Shown here piece by piece: positions 18,794 through 28,600 of a DNA stretch of 64,000 nt. Source of the stretch: CAVZTX01 sp963778375 (GTDB lineage: Bacteria > Chloroflexota > Ktedonobacteria > Ktedonobacterales > Ktedonobacteraceae); assembly GCA_963778375.1 (NCBI GenBank), contig CAVZTX010000014.1:1-64000 (forward strand), in the 5' to 3' direction. Positions within the stretch are counted from its first letter, which is position 1. The number at the start of each line of letters is the position of its first letter. Below the pieces are notes generated by a model, which was not told the DNA's origin, did no database searches, and was given only the letters and a program-made list of their open reading frames with translations. A program made the position numbers and the translations under genes.

Positions 18794-19660
18794 CTACCTG
18801 CGTAGGAGCGGTCTTGCTTCAGCGGGATTATCTCCCGCCTGCTGCAACTTCTCAATACGAGCAAGCTCCCGTTCTCCACGCTCCACCAATTCCGCCTCCC
18901 AGTCCTTCTTATAGGGACGTAGGGTAGAAACCAGCGTACGTGCTACGAGCAAATTGCGATACCATTTACAATTCGCTGGCACGATATACCAGGGCGCTTC
19001 ATCCGTACTGCACTTCGAGAGCGCATCCTCATATGCCTTTTGATAATCGTTCCAGTATTTGCGCTCAGCCCAATCGGACGCCGAGAGTTTCCAGGCTTTG
19101 GTCCTATCCTCCTGGCGAGCCAGCAAGCGTTTCTCCTGCTCCTCGTAGCTGATATGCAGATAGAACTTCAAAATAATCATGTCATTCTGAGCCAGCATAT
19201 GCTCAAAGTCGTTAATCGCCCCGTATCGTCGTCGCCATACCTTTTCTGGCAGTAAGTCATGCACACGCACCACCAGCACATCCTCATAGTGGGAGCGATT
19301 GAAAATACTGATCATGCCTCTGCCTGGCACAACCCGATGGATCCGCCAGAGGAAATCATGCACCTGTTCCCGCGTTGTAGGTCCCTTAAACGAACGCACC
19401 TCACATCCCAGCGGATTGACCTGTGACATCACATGGCGAATCGTACCATCTTTCCCACTTGTATCCATCCCTTGCAGCACGATGAGCACGCTGTGATGCT
19501 GCGCCGCCGCCAACAACTGCTGTAACTCGCCGAGTTCTGCGCTGAGCTTTTCTGTCTCTGCTGCTGCCAATGCGCGATCAGTATGCTTATCAACAAAGTC
19601 TGGGTCGTAATCCTTCAACTTCACTTTACTGCCTTCATCAACCTTCCACGCGAGTTGCAT
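18794..19660 (-). CDS. PPK2-family polyphosphate kinase, copy 2
   Basis: The 288-residue protein is a close paralogue of the downstream gene. It has the standard Walker A GMDTSGKDGTIRHV, Walker B region FNRSHYEDVLVVRVH and the conserved DEAPWYIVPANCKWYRNLLV. It is preceded by an AAGGAGA ribosome binding site and is the first gene of the five-gene operon. It should use polyphosphate to phosphorylate a nucleotide (or the reverse); the preferred nucleotide cannot be read from sequence. Because copy 1 has an altered P-loop, this copy may supply the main activity. Confidence 0.9.
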   Translation of the reverse strand: MQLAWKVDEGSKVKLKDYDPDFVDKHTDRALAAAETEKLSAELGELQQLLAAAQHHSVLIVLQGMDTSGKDGTIRHVMSQVNPLGCEVRSFKGPTTREQVHDFLWRIHRVVPGRGMISIFNRSHYEDVLVVRVHDLLPEKVWRRRYGAINDFEHMLAQNDMIILKFYLHISYEEQEKRLLARQEDRTKAWKLSASDWAERKYWNDYQKAYEDALSKCSTDEAPWYIVPANCKWYRNLLVARTLVSTLRPYKKDWEAELVERGERELARIEKLQQAGDNPAEARPLLRR

Positions 19661-19702
19661 AGTGGTTCTCCTTTCGAATTTGTGAGTCTGTCAGATCGAA
19701 AG

Positions 19703-19764
19703 CTAAGTGTTCTCTCGCGACAACGTTACGTTCTCATAAAGTGCTTCGAGAGATCTGCGGCCAT
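19703..19764 (-). pseudogene. Collapsed remnant of a second Uma2 gene
   Basis: The first bases (ATGGCCGCAGAT, from 19,764) match the start of the Uma2 gene at 15,415. The remaining bases (TCGAAGCACTTTATGAGAAC through the stop at 19,703) match its last 50 bases. The middle, about 520 bp, is missing. The flank AGTGTACCACATG is also shared with the region upstream of the 15,415 gene. The junction is out of frame, so no Uma2 product results. This shows that a Uma2 gene once stood upstream of the PPK2 pair as well. Confidence 0.8.
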
Positions 19765-19863
19765 GTGTTCCTCCTTTTGTAAATTAAGTGTACCACATGT
19801 GTGTGTCAAAATAGCTTGCCGAGGTGAACAAGATTATCATAAGATAGTTGAAAGGAGACCTTC

Positions 19864-20424
19864 GTGATACAGTTACCGCACAATGCTGCGCTCATCATTA
19901 TTGATGTACAAAAAGGCTTTGATGATCCCTCTTGGGGGCGGCGGAATAATATGAATGCTGAGAAAAACATCGCAAACTTGCTGCACGCGTGGCGGCAAGC
20001 TCGGCGGCCTATCTTTCACATTCAGCATCTCTCTCGGAACCCTCACTCGCCCTTACGGCCTGATTTCTCAGGGAGCGAGATCAAGGATATTGTCCGTCCA
20101 TACGAGAGCGAACCGGTAATTCAGAAACAGGTCAACAGCGCATTCATTGGGACGGATTTAGAAGAGCGGCTCAGACGAGCAGGCATCACTGCACTCATCA
20201 TTACCGGACTCACAACCAATCACTGCGTCGAGACCACTACACGCATGGCTGGCAATCTTGGCTTTAATGCCTACCTTGTCTCGGATGCTACAGCGACCTT
20301 TGATCGTGCGGGACCCGATGGCGTTCTCCACACCGCTGAGGAGATTCAGACAATGACCTTAACGAATCTCCATCAGGAGTTTGCCACGATCGTGACGACG
20401 AATGATGTGCTTGGAATGCTTTAA
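19864..20424 (+). CDS. Isochorismatase-like cysteine hydrolase
   Basis: The GTG start is supported by AAAGGAGA just upstream. The 186-residue protein has the family's catalytic triad: Asp in LIIIDVQKGFDDPSWG, Lys in PVIQKQVNSAFIGTDL, and Cys in ITGLTTNHCVETTTRMAGNL. Members hydrolyse small amides or enol ethers (for example nicotinamide, carbamoyl compounds, isochorismate); the substrate here is unknown. It converges on, and overlaps by 4 bp, an NCS1-type permease gene. Confidence 0.9.
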   Translation: MIQLPHNAALIIIDVQKGFDDPSWGRRNNMNAEKNIANLLHAWRQARRPIFHIQHLSRNPHSPLRPDFSGSEIKDIVRPYESEPVIQKQVNSAFIGTDLEERLRRAGITALIITGLTTNHCVETTTRMAGNLGFNAYLVSDATATFDRAGPDGVLHTAEEIQTMTLTNLHQEFATIVTTNDVLGML

Positions 20425-21818
20425 AATGGAGACCTGGTAACCCTTTCAGTTGGGCTTGCGATACGGGGTCGCATTAGGACGTAGTACAAGATTGCCGCAA
20501 CTGCTAGCCCGATAATCCATGCAATATCTGCGCCACCCAGGTAAGAGACGAGCGGGCCGACGAAGAGCGTAGTGTTCACAAAGGGCAGCTCTAATAGGAT
20601 AGCCACTACATAGGACAGAATAGCTAACCAGTTGACTCGACCATAGATACCGTTCGGGTCGAAGATTGAGTCGATATCGTACTGCTCGTGGCGGAGGAGA
20701 TAAAAGTCAACGAGGTTAATGGCGGACCAGGGGATGATGAAGTACAAAAGGAGCAGGAGGAAGTTGGTATAGTTCTCGATGAAGTTCCCCTGACCAAGCA
20801 CTGCTACGACCGTAGCAACAATGGCCGCTGCCAGCACGAAGCCGAGTCGACTGCCTAGACTTGTGCGGAGGCGCGGCGGTGCGTTAATGGTCGTCGTTGT
20901 CGTCAAGAATATTCCATAGAGGTTCAGTACGTTGGCCGCGATGATGCCGAGAATAACCAGGAAGTAGAAAATGCCGCCAAGTCCAGACCCGGCCTGCTCT
21001 ACAATATAGCGGACTGAGTTATCCTCGAAGCGAGAACCTGCAACGGCGACGGCAATGCTGCCGAGGACCATCATCCAGATGGAGCTAATCACCGAACCTG
21101 CGTAGGTCCACCAGAACGGCACGCTAATGGATGTTCGGCGCGGCAGGTAGCGCGAGTAGTCCGCGACGTAGGGACCATAGGTAAACTGCCACGTCGCTAT
21201 AATAGACACAACGAGCAGAAATGTGCCGAACGAGAAAGATGAGGTTGAGTGTGTGCTCCCGACAGGATTACCCGTGAGGAGGCGAATGGTGAGATATACG
21301 AAGCCCACCAGGAAGAGGATGCTGACGATCCCTTCATAGCGGTGGATCATGTCGTAGCCAAACACAGCGAGGACTGTACAGACTGCCGATACGATGATGA
21401 TCGACGGGGTAACCGGTAAACCTGTCCAGGCAGATAGGGCTTGTCCGCCAAGCACTGCACTACTCGCAAAGAAGCCCAGGTACATGATGATGACGAGCAC
21501 AAGGGGCAATATCGCTCCATAGAAGCCGAACTGCGCCCGGCTCTGGATCATCTGTGGAACTCCCATTGTCGGCCCTTGAGCCGAGTGCAGCGCCATGAAG
21601 ATGCCGCCCAGAAGATTACCGACCACGATAGCTACAAGCGCCCAGATAAGAGGCAGTCCAATGATTACTGCGAGTGCGCCAGTCACTACAGTCGTTACTT
21701 GCATGTTCGCTGAAAACCAGAGCGTAAACAGGCTAAATGCCGTCCCGTGCCGTTCGGACTCAGGGATGTAGTCAATGGAGTGATGTTCAACTACGAAGGT
21801 TCGGGCTTCTTTTGCCAT
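20421..21818 (-). CDS. NCS1-family purine/cytosine permease-like transporter
   Basis: The start at 21,818 (MAKEARTFVVEHHSIDYIPE) is chosen because GGAGGTTACCC lies immediately upstream; a longer frame to 21,983 has no family support. The protein of about 465 residues has around twelve hydrophobic segments. It shows NCS1 features such as the N-terminal SLFTLWFSANMQVTTVVTGA and SAQGPTMGVPQMIQSRAQFG. It would import a nucleobase, hydantoin or related compound with a cation. The enzyme genes nearby (hydrolase at 19,864, amidohydrolase at 23,304) fit uptake and breakdown of a small nitrogen compound, but the exact substrate cannot be told. Confidence 0.88.
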   Translation of the reverse strand: MAKEARTFVVEHHSIDYIPESERHGTAFSLFTLWFSANMQVTTVVTGALAVIIGLPLIWALVAIVVGNLLGGIFMALHSAQGPTMGVPQMIQSRAQFGFYGAILPLVLVIIMYLGFFASSAVLGGQALSAWTGLPVTPSIIIVSAVCTVLAVFGYDMIHRYEGIVSILFLVGFVYLTIRLLTGNPVGSTHSTSSFSFGTFLLVVSIIATWQFTYGPYVADYSRYLPRRTSISVPFWWTYAGSVISSIWMMVLGSIAVAVAGSRFEDNSVRYIVEQAGSGLGGIFYFLVILGIIAANVLNLYGIFLTTTTTINAPPRLRTSLGSRLGFVLAAAIVATVVAVLGQGNFIENYTNFLLLLLYFIIPWSAINLVDFYLLRHEQYDIDSIFDPNGIYGRVNWLAILSYVVAILLELPFVNTTLFVGPLVSYLGGADIAWIIGLAVAAILYYVLMRPRIASPTERVTRSPF

Positions 21819-22033
21819 TGGGTAACCTCCTTGCTTGTGGAGATAGCGCAGTGTCGCCACGATGACGCTTGCTGCTTTGGTGGACATACTACCTCTATTC
21901 AATAGAGTAATTGAGAAAGCAGGCGGTGTCAAGCCCATTGTCTGCAAAGGGTTAGCATGGTAGGATGAACATGAACGCTTCATTGCCCATGAAGCATCTA
22001 TAGCGGCAGACGGTGAAGAAAGGAGTATGCATA

Positions 22034-23206
22034 ATGACGGGTACTGATTCTTCTCCTCTTGAGTCTATGCGGGTTGACCAGGTTGGTAGCCTTTTGCGGC
22101 CACTTTTTCTGAAGGATATGTTCGTTCAGCATGAGCAGGGATCTGTCAGCGATGAGGTCTTGATCCAGGCACAGGATGAGGCGATTCGCCAGGTGATTGC
22201 CAAACAGGACGAGCATTATCTGCCTATCGTCACAGATGGAGAGTTTCGGCGCATCAACTTCATGGCCAGCTTCGCCAATGTAGCAGGCTACGAGCTATGG
22301 AAAAGCCATTGGCAACGATTACCCTCTCCCGATGAACAAGCTTTCGTCAATTCAGCAGAGCAACGACAGGAACGAGAGGAAAAGGGAGGCCGAGGCCGTG
22401 ATCCTATGCACTCAGTGCGCCAGCCCGCCACACAACGACTACAACTGTTGAGCAACCAGCCCCTGGAGGAATTTCGTTTTGCTCAGCGGCTCACAACTAC
22501 CCCCGTCAAGGTGACCTTGATTGGTCCTGACCGCATCACTCAACGCTTCGCATATGAAGAGTCACAAGCCTTCTACACGGGCGTTGAGGAGTTTGTCGCC
22601 GATGTCGTCGCTATCGAGCGCCAGATGATCGCCGAATTAGTCCAGGCAGGGTGCAGGTATATTCAAATCGACGAACCGGGGTATACTGCCTATATTGACG
22701 AGCATGAGCAACAAGAGATGCGAGCGCGAGGCGAGGACCCGGCTACTACTATGGAGCGATCGATCCAGGCGGATAATGCAGTGATTGCATCCTTTCCTCA
22801 CATTACATTCGGCGTGCATATCTGCCGGGGTAATCGACGCAGCTATTGGTTGCGAGAGGGCGCTTACGATGCTATAGCAGAGCAATTATTCAATAAATTG
22901 AATCACCACCGTTTCCTACTCGAATACGATACTGAACGGGCAGGAACGTTCGAACCATTACGTTTCGTCCCGAAGGGCAAAATTGTGGTGCTTGGCCTGA
23001 TTACAACGAAGACTGGGCGTATCGAAACAGTGGATGAACTTCTGCGGCGTATCGAAGAAGCGAGCCACTACATCTCCATCGACCAGCTTGCCCTCAGTCC
23101 ACAGTGTGGATTCGCGTCTGAAATAGGCGGGAATTTGTTGAGTGAAGAGGATCAATGGCGCAAGCTAGATGTGATGATCGAAACGGCGGCACATGTCTGG
23201 GGCTGA
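22034..23206 (+). CDS. MetE-like cobalamin-independent methionine synthase family protein
   Basis: Start ATG 22,034 has AGGAG eight bases upstream; a GTG at 22,013 is less likely. The product of about 390 residues matches the C-terminal catalytic half of MetE and the stand-alone archaeal/bacterial homologues. Landmarks are SMRVDQVGSLLRPLFLKDMF, RYIQIDEPGYTAY (substrate and zinc region), FGVHICRGNRR (HxC zinc ligands) and LALSPQCGFAS (third Cys ligand region). Stand-alone forms transfer a methyl group to homocysteine or other thiols; the methyl donor here is uncertain. It is divergent from the permease gene. Confidence 0.88.
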   Translation: MTGTDSSPLESMRVDQVGSLLRPLFLKDMFVQHEQGSVSDEVLIQAQDEAIRQVIAKQDEHYLPIVTDGEFRRINFMASFANVAGYELWKSHWQRLPSPDEQAFVNSAEQRQEREEKGGRGRDPMHSVRQPATQRLQLLSNQPLEEFRFAQRLTTTPVKVTLIGPDRITQRFAYEESQAFYTGVEEFVADVVAIERQMIAELVQAGCRYIQIDEPGYTAYIDEHEQQEMRARGEDPATTMERSIQADNAVIASFPHITFGVHICRGNRRSYWLREGAYDAIAEQLFNKLNHHRFLLEYDTERAGTFEPLRFVPKGKIVVLGLITTKTGRIETVDELLRRIEEASHYISIDQLALSPQCGFASEIGGNLLSEEDQWRKLDVMIETAAHVWG

Positions 23207-23214
23207 ACCAACGA

Positions 23215-23253
23215 GAGAGCATAGTTAGCATGATATTATGACTAACCACGCTC
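23215..23253. terminator. Stem-loop after the MetE-like gene
   Basis: GAGCATAGTTAG pairs with CTAACCACGCTC, with two G-U type pairs, around a 12-base loop. There is no T-run after it, so it is a weak terminator at best; it lies between two convergent genes. Confidence 0.4.
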
Positions 23254-23303
23254 TATCAGGGTTGTGTTGCCCAGAGATAATTCCGTCCTTGTGCCGGTTA
23301 GGA

Positions 23304-24951
23304 TTAATTGTTATGGCGATCTCCTCTCACTACCCGACCAGGTGTGGCACGCGTGTGCTGACCGTTCCGAATCACACGCGTCCCATTCACCCACACGTCA
23401 CGAATACCTGTTGAGAGTTGATGAGCGTTTTCAAAGGTGGCTTGATCAGCAATGGTTTCGGGATCGAAAAGCACTACATCGGCATAGCAACCAGGACGGA
23501 GCAGACCTCGATCTTGCAGTCCAAGTCGTGCGGCTACGGCTCCGCTCATCTTGCGAATCGCGTCTTCCAATGTCAATAGTTTTTCCTCGCGGACGTACTT
23601 TGCCAGTACACGAGGATAGGTTCCATACTCACGCGGGTGCGTTGGTCCCAGTTCTCTTGCCCAGGCGGGATCTACGCCGCCCGCATCGGTCGAAATCTTT
23701 ACCCATGGCTGGCGTAGACCCCAGAGCAACGTTCGAATCGTCCATAGCAAAGTAGATGGTGAAGATACGGTGCTGTTCAGAGAGCAGCAAGCCAATTACG
23801 GTGTCGAGCCAGTCCTGACCTCGCATTGATGCAATTTCTGAGAGACGCTTACCTGCGTACTGGAGATTTTCAGGTCGCTCAAAACCAACAGGCATGACAC
23901 CTTCTGGTCCAATACCATTCGCCAGTGACTCCCATTCGTCTGAAGGAGTAAGCACTTCGGCACGGATGCGCTCCTGTACGGTCGGATCGGCCAGCGTCTG
24001 GAAATATGTACCACCCTGGGCTACCCAGGTGGGGAGCACTGAGTCCAGGCCCGTGCCAGAGGCAGCATAGGGGTACATGTCGGCGGTTACATCTACACCC
24101 GCGTCGCGTGCTGTCTGGATACGTGCGATAGCCTCGGACATCTTGTACCAGTTCTGCCTGCCCGACGCCTTAAGGTGATAGATCTCAACGGGCAAGTGCG
24201 CCTGCCGACCAATCTCTATCGCCTCGTCGATTGCCTCTAACAGACGGTCGCCCTCTGATCGCATATGGGTGACGTAGATGCCGCCGTATTTGCCTGCCAC
24301 TTTTGCGATTTCGATTAGTTCCTGGGTGGAGGTGTATGTATCGGGTGGGTAGATGAGGGCATAGGCAACGCCAAAGGCTCCATCTTCCATGGCCGAGGCC
24401 ATGACGCGCCGCATCGTCTCAAGTTCTTCGGGAGTGGGTGCGCCCATCTCTAGCCCTTTGGCATACTCCCGTAGCGTCCCGCCGCCCAGGAACGAGCCGA
24501 TATTGGGCGAAACACCGCGCTCGCCTAAAGCTCTCAGCCAATCGCCGAAGCGCGTCCAGCCCTTCGCCCGCTCGATCCACTCCCCAATGAGTACACGTTG
24601 CTTTTGAGGCAGGTCGAGGAAGGCATCCTGAATGCGACCGCCAGCCGGCGCTGGAGTCCATCCCTCGCCCATAATCTCGGTTGTGACTCCCTGTGTAATC
24701 TTGGAGAGGTCTTGGGGATCCTTCATCAGCGGAAGATGTGAGTGGCTGAGGATATCGATGAAGCCGGGGCAAACTACCATCCCCTCCGCGTTCACTACCT
24801 CGCGTGCCGCCTCGGCAGGAATGCTTTGCGGTGGAGCGATATCCAGTATACGATCAGCAGAGATGGCGATATCCCCATAAAACCAGGGATTTCCTGTGCC
24901 ATCAACGACCTTTGCGCCTCGAATCAGCACGTCAATACTGCCTGTTGTCAT
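23304..24951 (-). pseudogene. N-acyl-D-amino-acid deacylase-like amidohydrolase, one frameshift
   Basis: The N-terminal and main part (24,951–about 23,720) reads VLIRGAKVVDGTGNPWFYGD, the metal-binding PGFIDILSHSHLPLM, YVTHMRSEGD and DVTADMYPYAASGTGLDSVL. The C-terminal part (about 23,720–23,304) reads GLRQPWVKISTDAGGVDPAW, HPREYGTYPRVLAKYVREEK and the amidohydrolase end YADVVLFDPETIAD. The join DSNVAL/GLRQPW needs one G removed from a GGGG run near 23,725. The full product would be about 548 residues, normal for D-aminoacylase/dihydroorotase-like enzymes. The homopolymer location makes base-calling error likely. Confidence 0.85.
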
Positions 24952-25109
24952 GTATGTGCCCCTCGCTTTCGTAGTTCATATAATGAAGTACTCCACAAGA
25001 TACATGGTAACATATGCAATCATACAATGTAGCTAAAATCCCTTTTGAAAAATTTTGAAATTGTTGAGAGAAGCGATGGTCCAACCGAGTCCGCGTGTAT
25101 CCTTTTGCT

Positions 25110-25400
25110 GAGTAACTATGCTTACTTGTTTGAAGCGTTGTGGCGGTCCTGACTGGGACATCGGGACATTTGCGACAAGAACTTTCCGAATGTCTTGTTT
25201 CCGATGAGTATATGTTTGCTTGCTCCGGGACATTGGGAGCATTTGAGAAAATATATTTTTGGATGGTATGTTTGGTGGGAATATATGCTTGCTTGCTTTG
25301 GGACATTGGGACATTCGATGATGAAATTTTGGATGGTGAGCTCGTCTGTGAAGGTGGGAGATAGAAGATGGAGGGAGAATTGGGACATTGTAGTTCGCTC
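25110..25400. repeat. Degenerate direct repeats around GGGACATTGGGA
   Basis: Between the deacylase gene and the Asp-box gene (24,952–25,672) lies a non-coding stretch with about three imperfect units of 75–95 bp. The two clearest share ATATATG followed by TTGCTTGCT, GGGACATTGGGA, a CATT-G-A stretch and TTTTGGATGGT (about 25,208–25,272 and 25,280–25,341). An earlier, more diverged unit has TGGGACATCGGGACATT near 25,158, and a further GGGACATTG is at 25,382. Several open frames on the minus strand here are low complexity and judged non-coding. The purpose is unknown. Confidence 0.65.
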
Positions 25401-25672
25401 CTGAAGAAGGGAGAGGTAGTCGGCTGAGAACCACGGGACGGCGAGGTTCGCTTTGTTATTTTTAGTATACGATGAAGCAAGCGGGCTGTCAAGAGGTACA
25501 GAATACACGCAGAGGGATGGAGATGGAGAGTCACGATAGCTGAATACGCAAAGATGAGGAACTGGGATGCATATGTGTGATAGACTGTATGAGAGAAGGC
25601 CCAATACTTTCCCCAGTACCGCGAGAGCTTGTACTCGCGGCAACGTCTATATCTAGAAATGGATAGTGCGTT

Positions 25673-28600
25673 ATGACAAATGACAACGATTCAGTGAAAT
25701 CCCACGCATCTAACGGTACATCTCCTCAGACCATTGATCCCAGCTTACTCTCGTCCCTCGAATGGCGCTGTATCGGCCCATATCGTGGCGGGCGAGTGGT
25801 AGCCGTAGCGGGCGATCCGGTTCATTCGCAGGTTTTCTATTTTGGTTCGACGGGCGGCGGCGTCTGGAAAACGACGGATGGCGGCATTCTCTGGGAGAAC
25901 GTGTCCGATGGTTATTTTAAGCGTGCCTCCGTGGGGGCGATTGCCGTTTCACAGTCCGACCCGAACGTGATCTATGTTGGCATGGGCGAGAGTACCATTC
26001 GTAGCAATGTCTCACATGGGGACGGCGTGTATCGCTCAACCGATGGCGGAAAGACATGGGCGCATCTTGGCCTGGCAGACACACGCAATATTGCCAAAGT
26101 GCGCATCCATCCTTCCAATCCTAACCTGGTATATGTAGCTGCGCTTGGCCACGCTCACGGGCCGAATGCAGAACGCGGCGTATTTCGCACAACAGATGGC
26201 GGTAAAAACTGGGAGCGCATCCTGTTCCGCAGCGAAAAAACCGGGGCGATTGATCTCTCGATGGATCCTCACAATCCGCGCACACTCTATGCTGCCTTCT
26301 GGGAGGCGCAGCGCAAACCCTATACGCTGGTAAGCGGCGGCGAGGAGTGCGGGCTTTTCAAATCAACGGATGGCGGCGACACTTGGAAAGAGATTACGCG
26401 CAATCCAGGACTACCGCAGGGCATGCTTGGCAAAATTGGCGTCGCGGTTTCTCCCGCACAAACAGATCGTGTCTGGGCGATCATTGATGCTGAGGATGGG
26501 GCTATCTTCTGTTCAGATGATGGGGGTGAACACTGGGAGCGGCGATGTGAAGATCGCAATATAAGGGCCCGTCCCTGGTACTACATGCACATCATTCCCG
26601 ATCCCCAAGACCCTGAGACGATCTGGGCATTGAATGTGCAGGCGTGGAAATCCATCGATGGCGGACGCACCTTCTCAGAGGTACAGATACCACATGGAGA
26701 TCACCATGACATGTGGATCGATCCGCTCAATCCGCAGCGTATGATCGAGGGCAATGATGGCGGCGCATGTGTCTCATTCGTTGGCAGCGCAAGCTGGTCC
26801 TCGATCTATAACCAGCCAACAGCCGAGTTTTACCATGTGATTACCGACAACCAGTTTCCGTACCGAGTTTATGGCGCTCAGCAGGATAACTCCACGATCT
26901 GTATACCGAGTCGCTCACATGTCGCGGGTATTGTCAATGCTGAGGCATACGAGGTTGGTGGCGGCGAAAGCGGCTATATCGCCGTTCGTCCCGATGACCC
27001 GAATATCGTCTACGCGGGCAACTACCAGGGATTTCTGACGCGCTACGACCACCGCACGTACCATGAACATATTATCAATGTCTGGCCTGAGCCAGCAACG
27101 GGCTGGGGCGCGAAGGACCAGAAATATCGCTTCAAGTGGACATCGCCCACGCTACTCTCACCACATAATCCGAATGTGCTGTATACGGCGGGCAATTACG
27201 TCTTCCGTTCGACGGATGAAGGCAATAGTTGGGAAGTGATCAGTCCCGATCTCACGCGCAATGACATCACTAAGCAAGAGGCATCAGGTGGGCCACCGAC
27301 CAAAGACAATACGGGTGCAGAATACTATTGCACCATCTTTACCTTTGCCGAGTCTCCGATCACACCCGGACTGTTCTGGGCTGGCTCCGATGATGGTCTG
27401 GTACACATTTCACGTGATGGCGGCACATCCTGGCAGAACGTCACACCAGAGGATTTGCCTGAGTGGGCATTAATCAGCATTATCGAGCCTTCGCCGCATG
27501 ATCCTGCTGTTGCCTATATGGCGGCGACGCGCTACCAATGGGACGACTTCTTGCCATACCTGTACAAAACGGATGACTACGGAGCGACCTGGACGAAGAT
27601 TGTAACCGGAATTGCCGAGAACGATTTCACACGTGTCATCCGTGAAGACCCGGTTCGTCGAGGATTGCTCTATGCAGGAACCGAGACAGGGATTCACGTC
27701 TCGTTCGATGATGGGGATCACTGGCAATCGCTCTCGTTAAACCTGCCCGCTGTACCAATCCACGACATTGTCGTCAAAGATAGCGATCTCGTCGTGGCGA
27801 CGCATGGGCGCTCGTTCTGGATTCTGGACGATACCACACCGCTGCGGGAAGCGAACGAGGAGGTACAGCTAAGCAGGGCGGGGGCCAGCCCCACCCCTAC
27901 AGACGAAGAGGCACAGAAGCCTCCAGCGTTTCTTTTCAAGCCGCGTACCACTACGCGCTTTATGGTGAATTATGGCTACAGCCGTGCAGCGCTTTCCGGT
28001 AATTTTTTCCGCGATTCAGACAACACACAAATTGTGTCACGGCGCGAAGAGCGTCCAGGGAATATAACGCTAGAGCGTCCTCTCAATGCCGGGCAGAACC
28101 CGCCGGATGGCGTCATCGTCTACTACACGCTTGCGAGCAAACCAGAAGGTGAGGTCAAGCTTACCTTCCTCGATGAGCAGGGCAACGAAATCAAGTCCTT
28201 CGCCAGTAAAACTGAGCGCAAACCTTCAGCCGACCCCACCGACGAGGAAGAGGAGCAAGAGAAAAAGGAACCCTACGCTCCTAAGGAGGCCGGACTTAAT
28301 CGATTCATCTGGAATATGCGCTACCCTGATCCCAGGAAGGTTGATGGTTATGTTGCTTCTGAAGGTGTCTTGTCTGGTCCCCCTGTAGCACCCGGCACGT
28401 ACCGGGTACAATTGACCGTTGGGGATTCGACGCTGGTTGAAACGTTTGAAGTGCGACAGGACCCGCGGGTTAGCTCAACACGCGAAGATCTGGAGGAACA
28501 GCTTGCACTACATCTCAAGATTCGGGATAAGCTGTCGGAGACACATGATGCTATCAATACGTTGAGGAATGTGCGCCACCAAATCGATGATTGGCTGAAA

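Noticed and set aside
25110..25400. CRISPR array
   Set aside because: Units are 75–95 bp, diverged and without unique spacers of constant size; no cas genes nearby.
24932..25643. Three overlapping minus-strand frames of 130–200 codons in the 25-kb gap
   Set aside because: All three frames contain the same repeat-derived low-complexity words, a sign of non-coding repeats and not of a gene.
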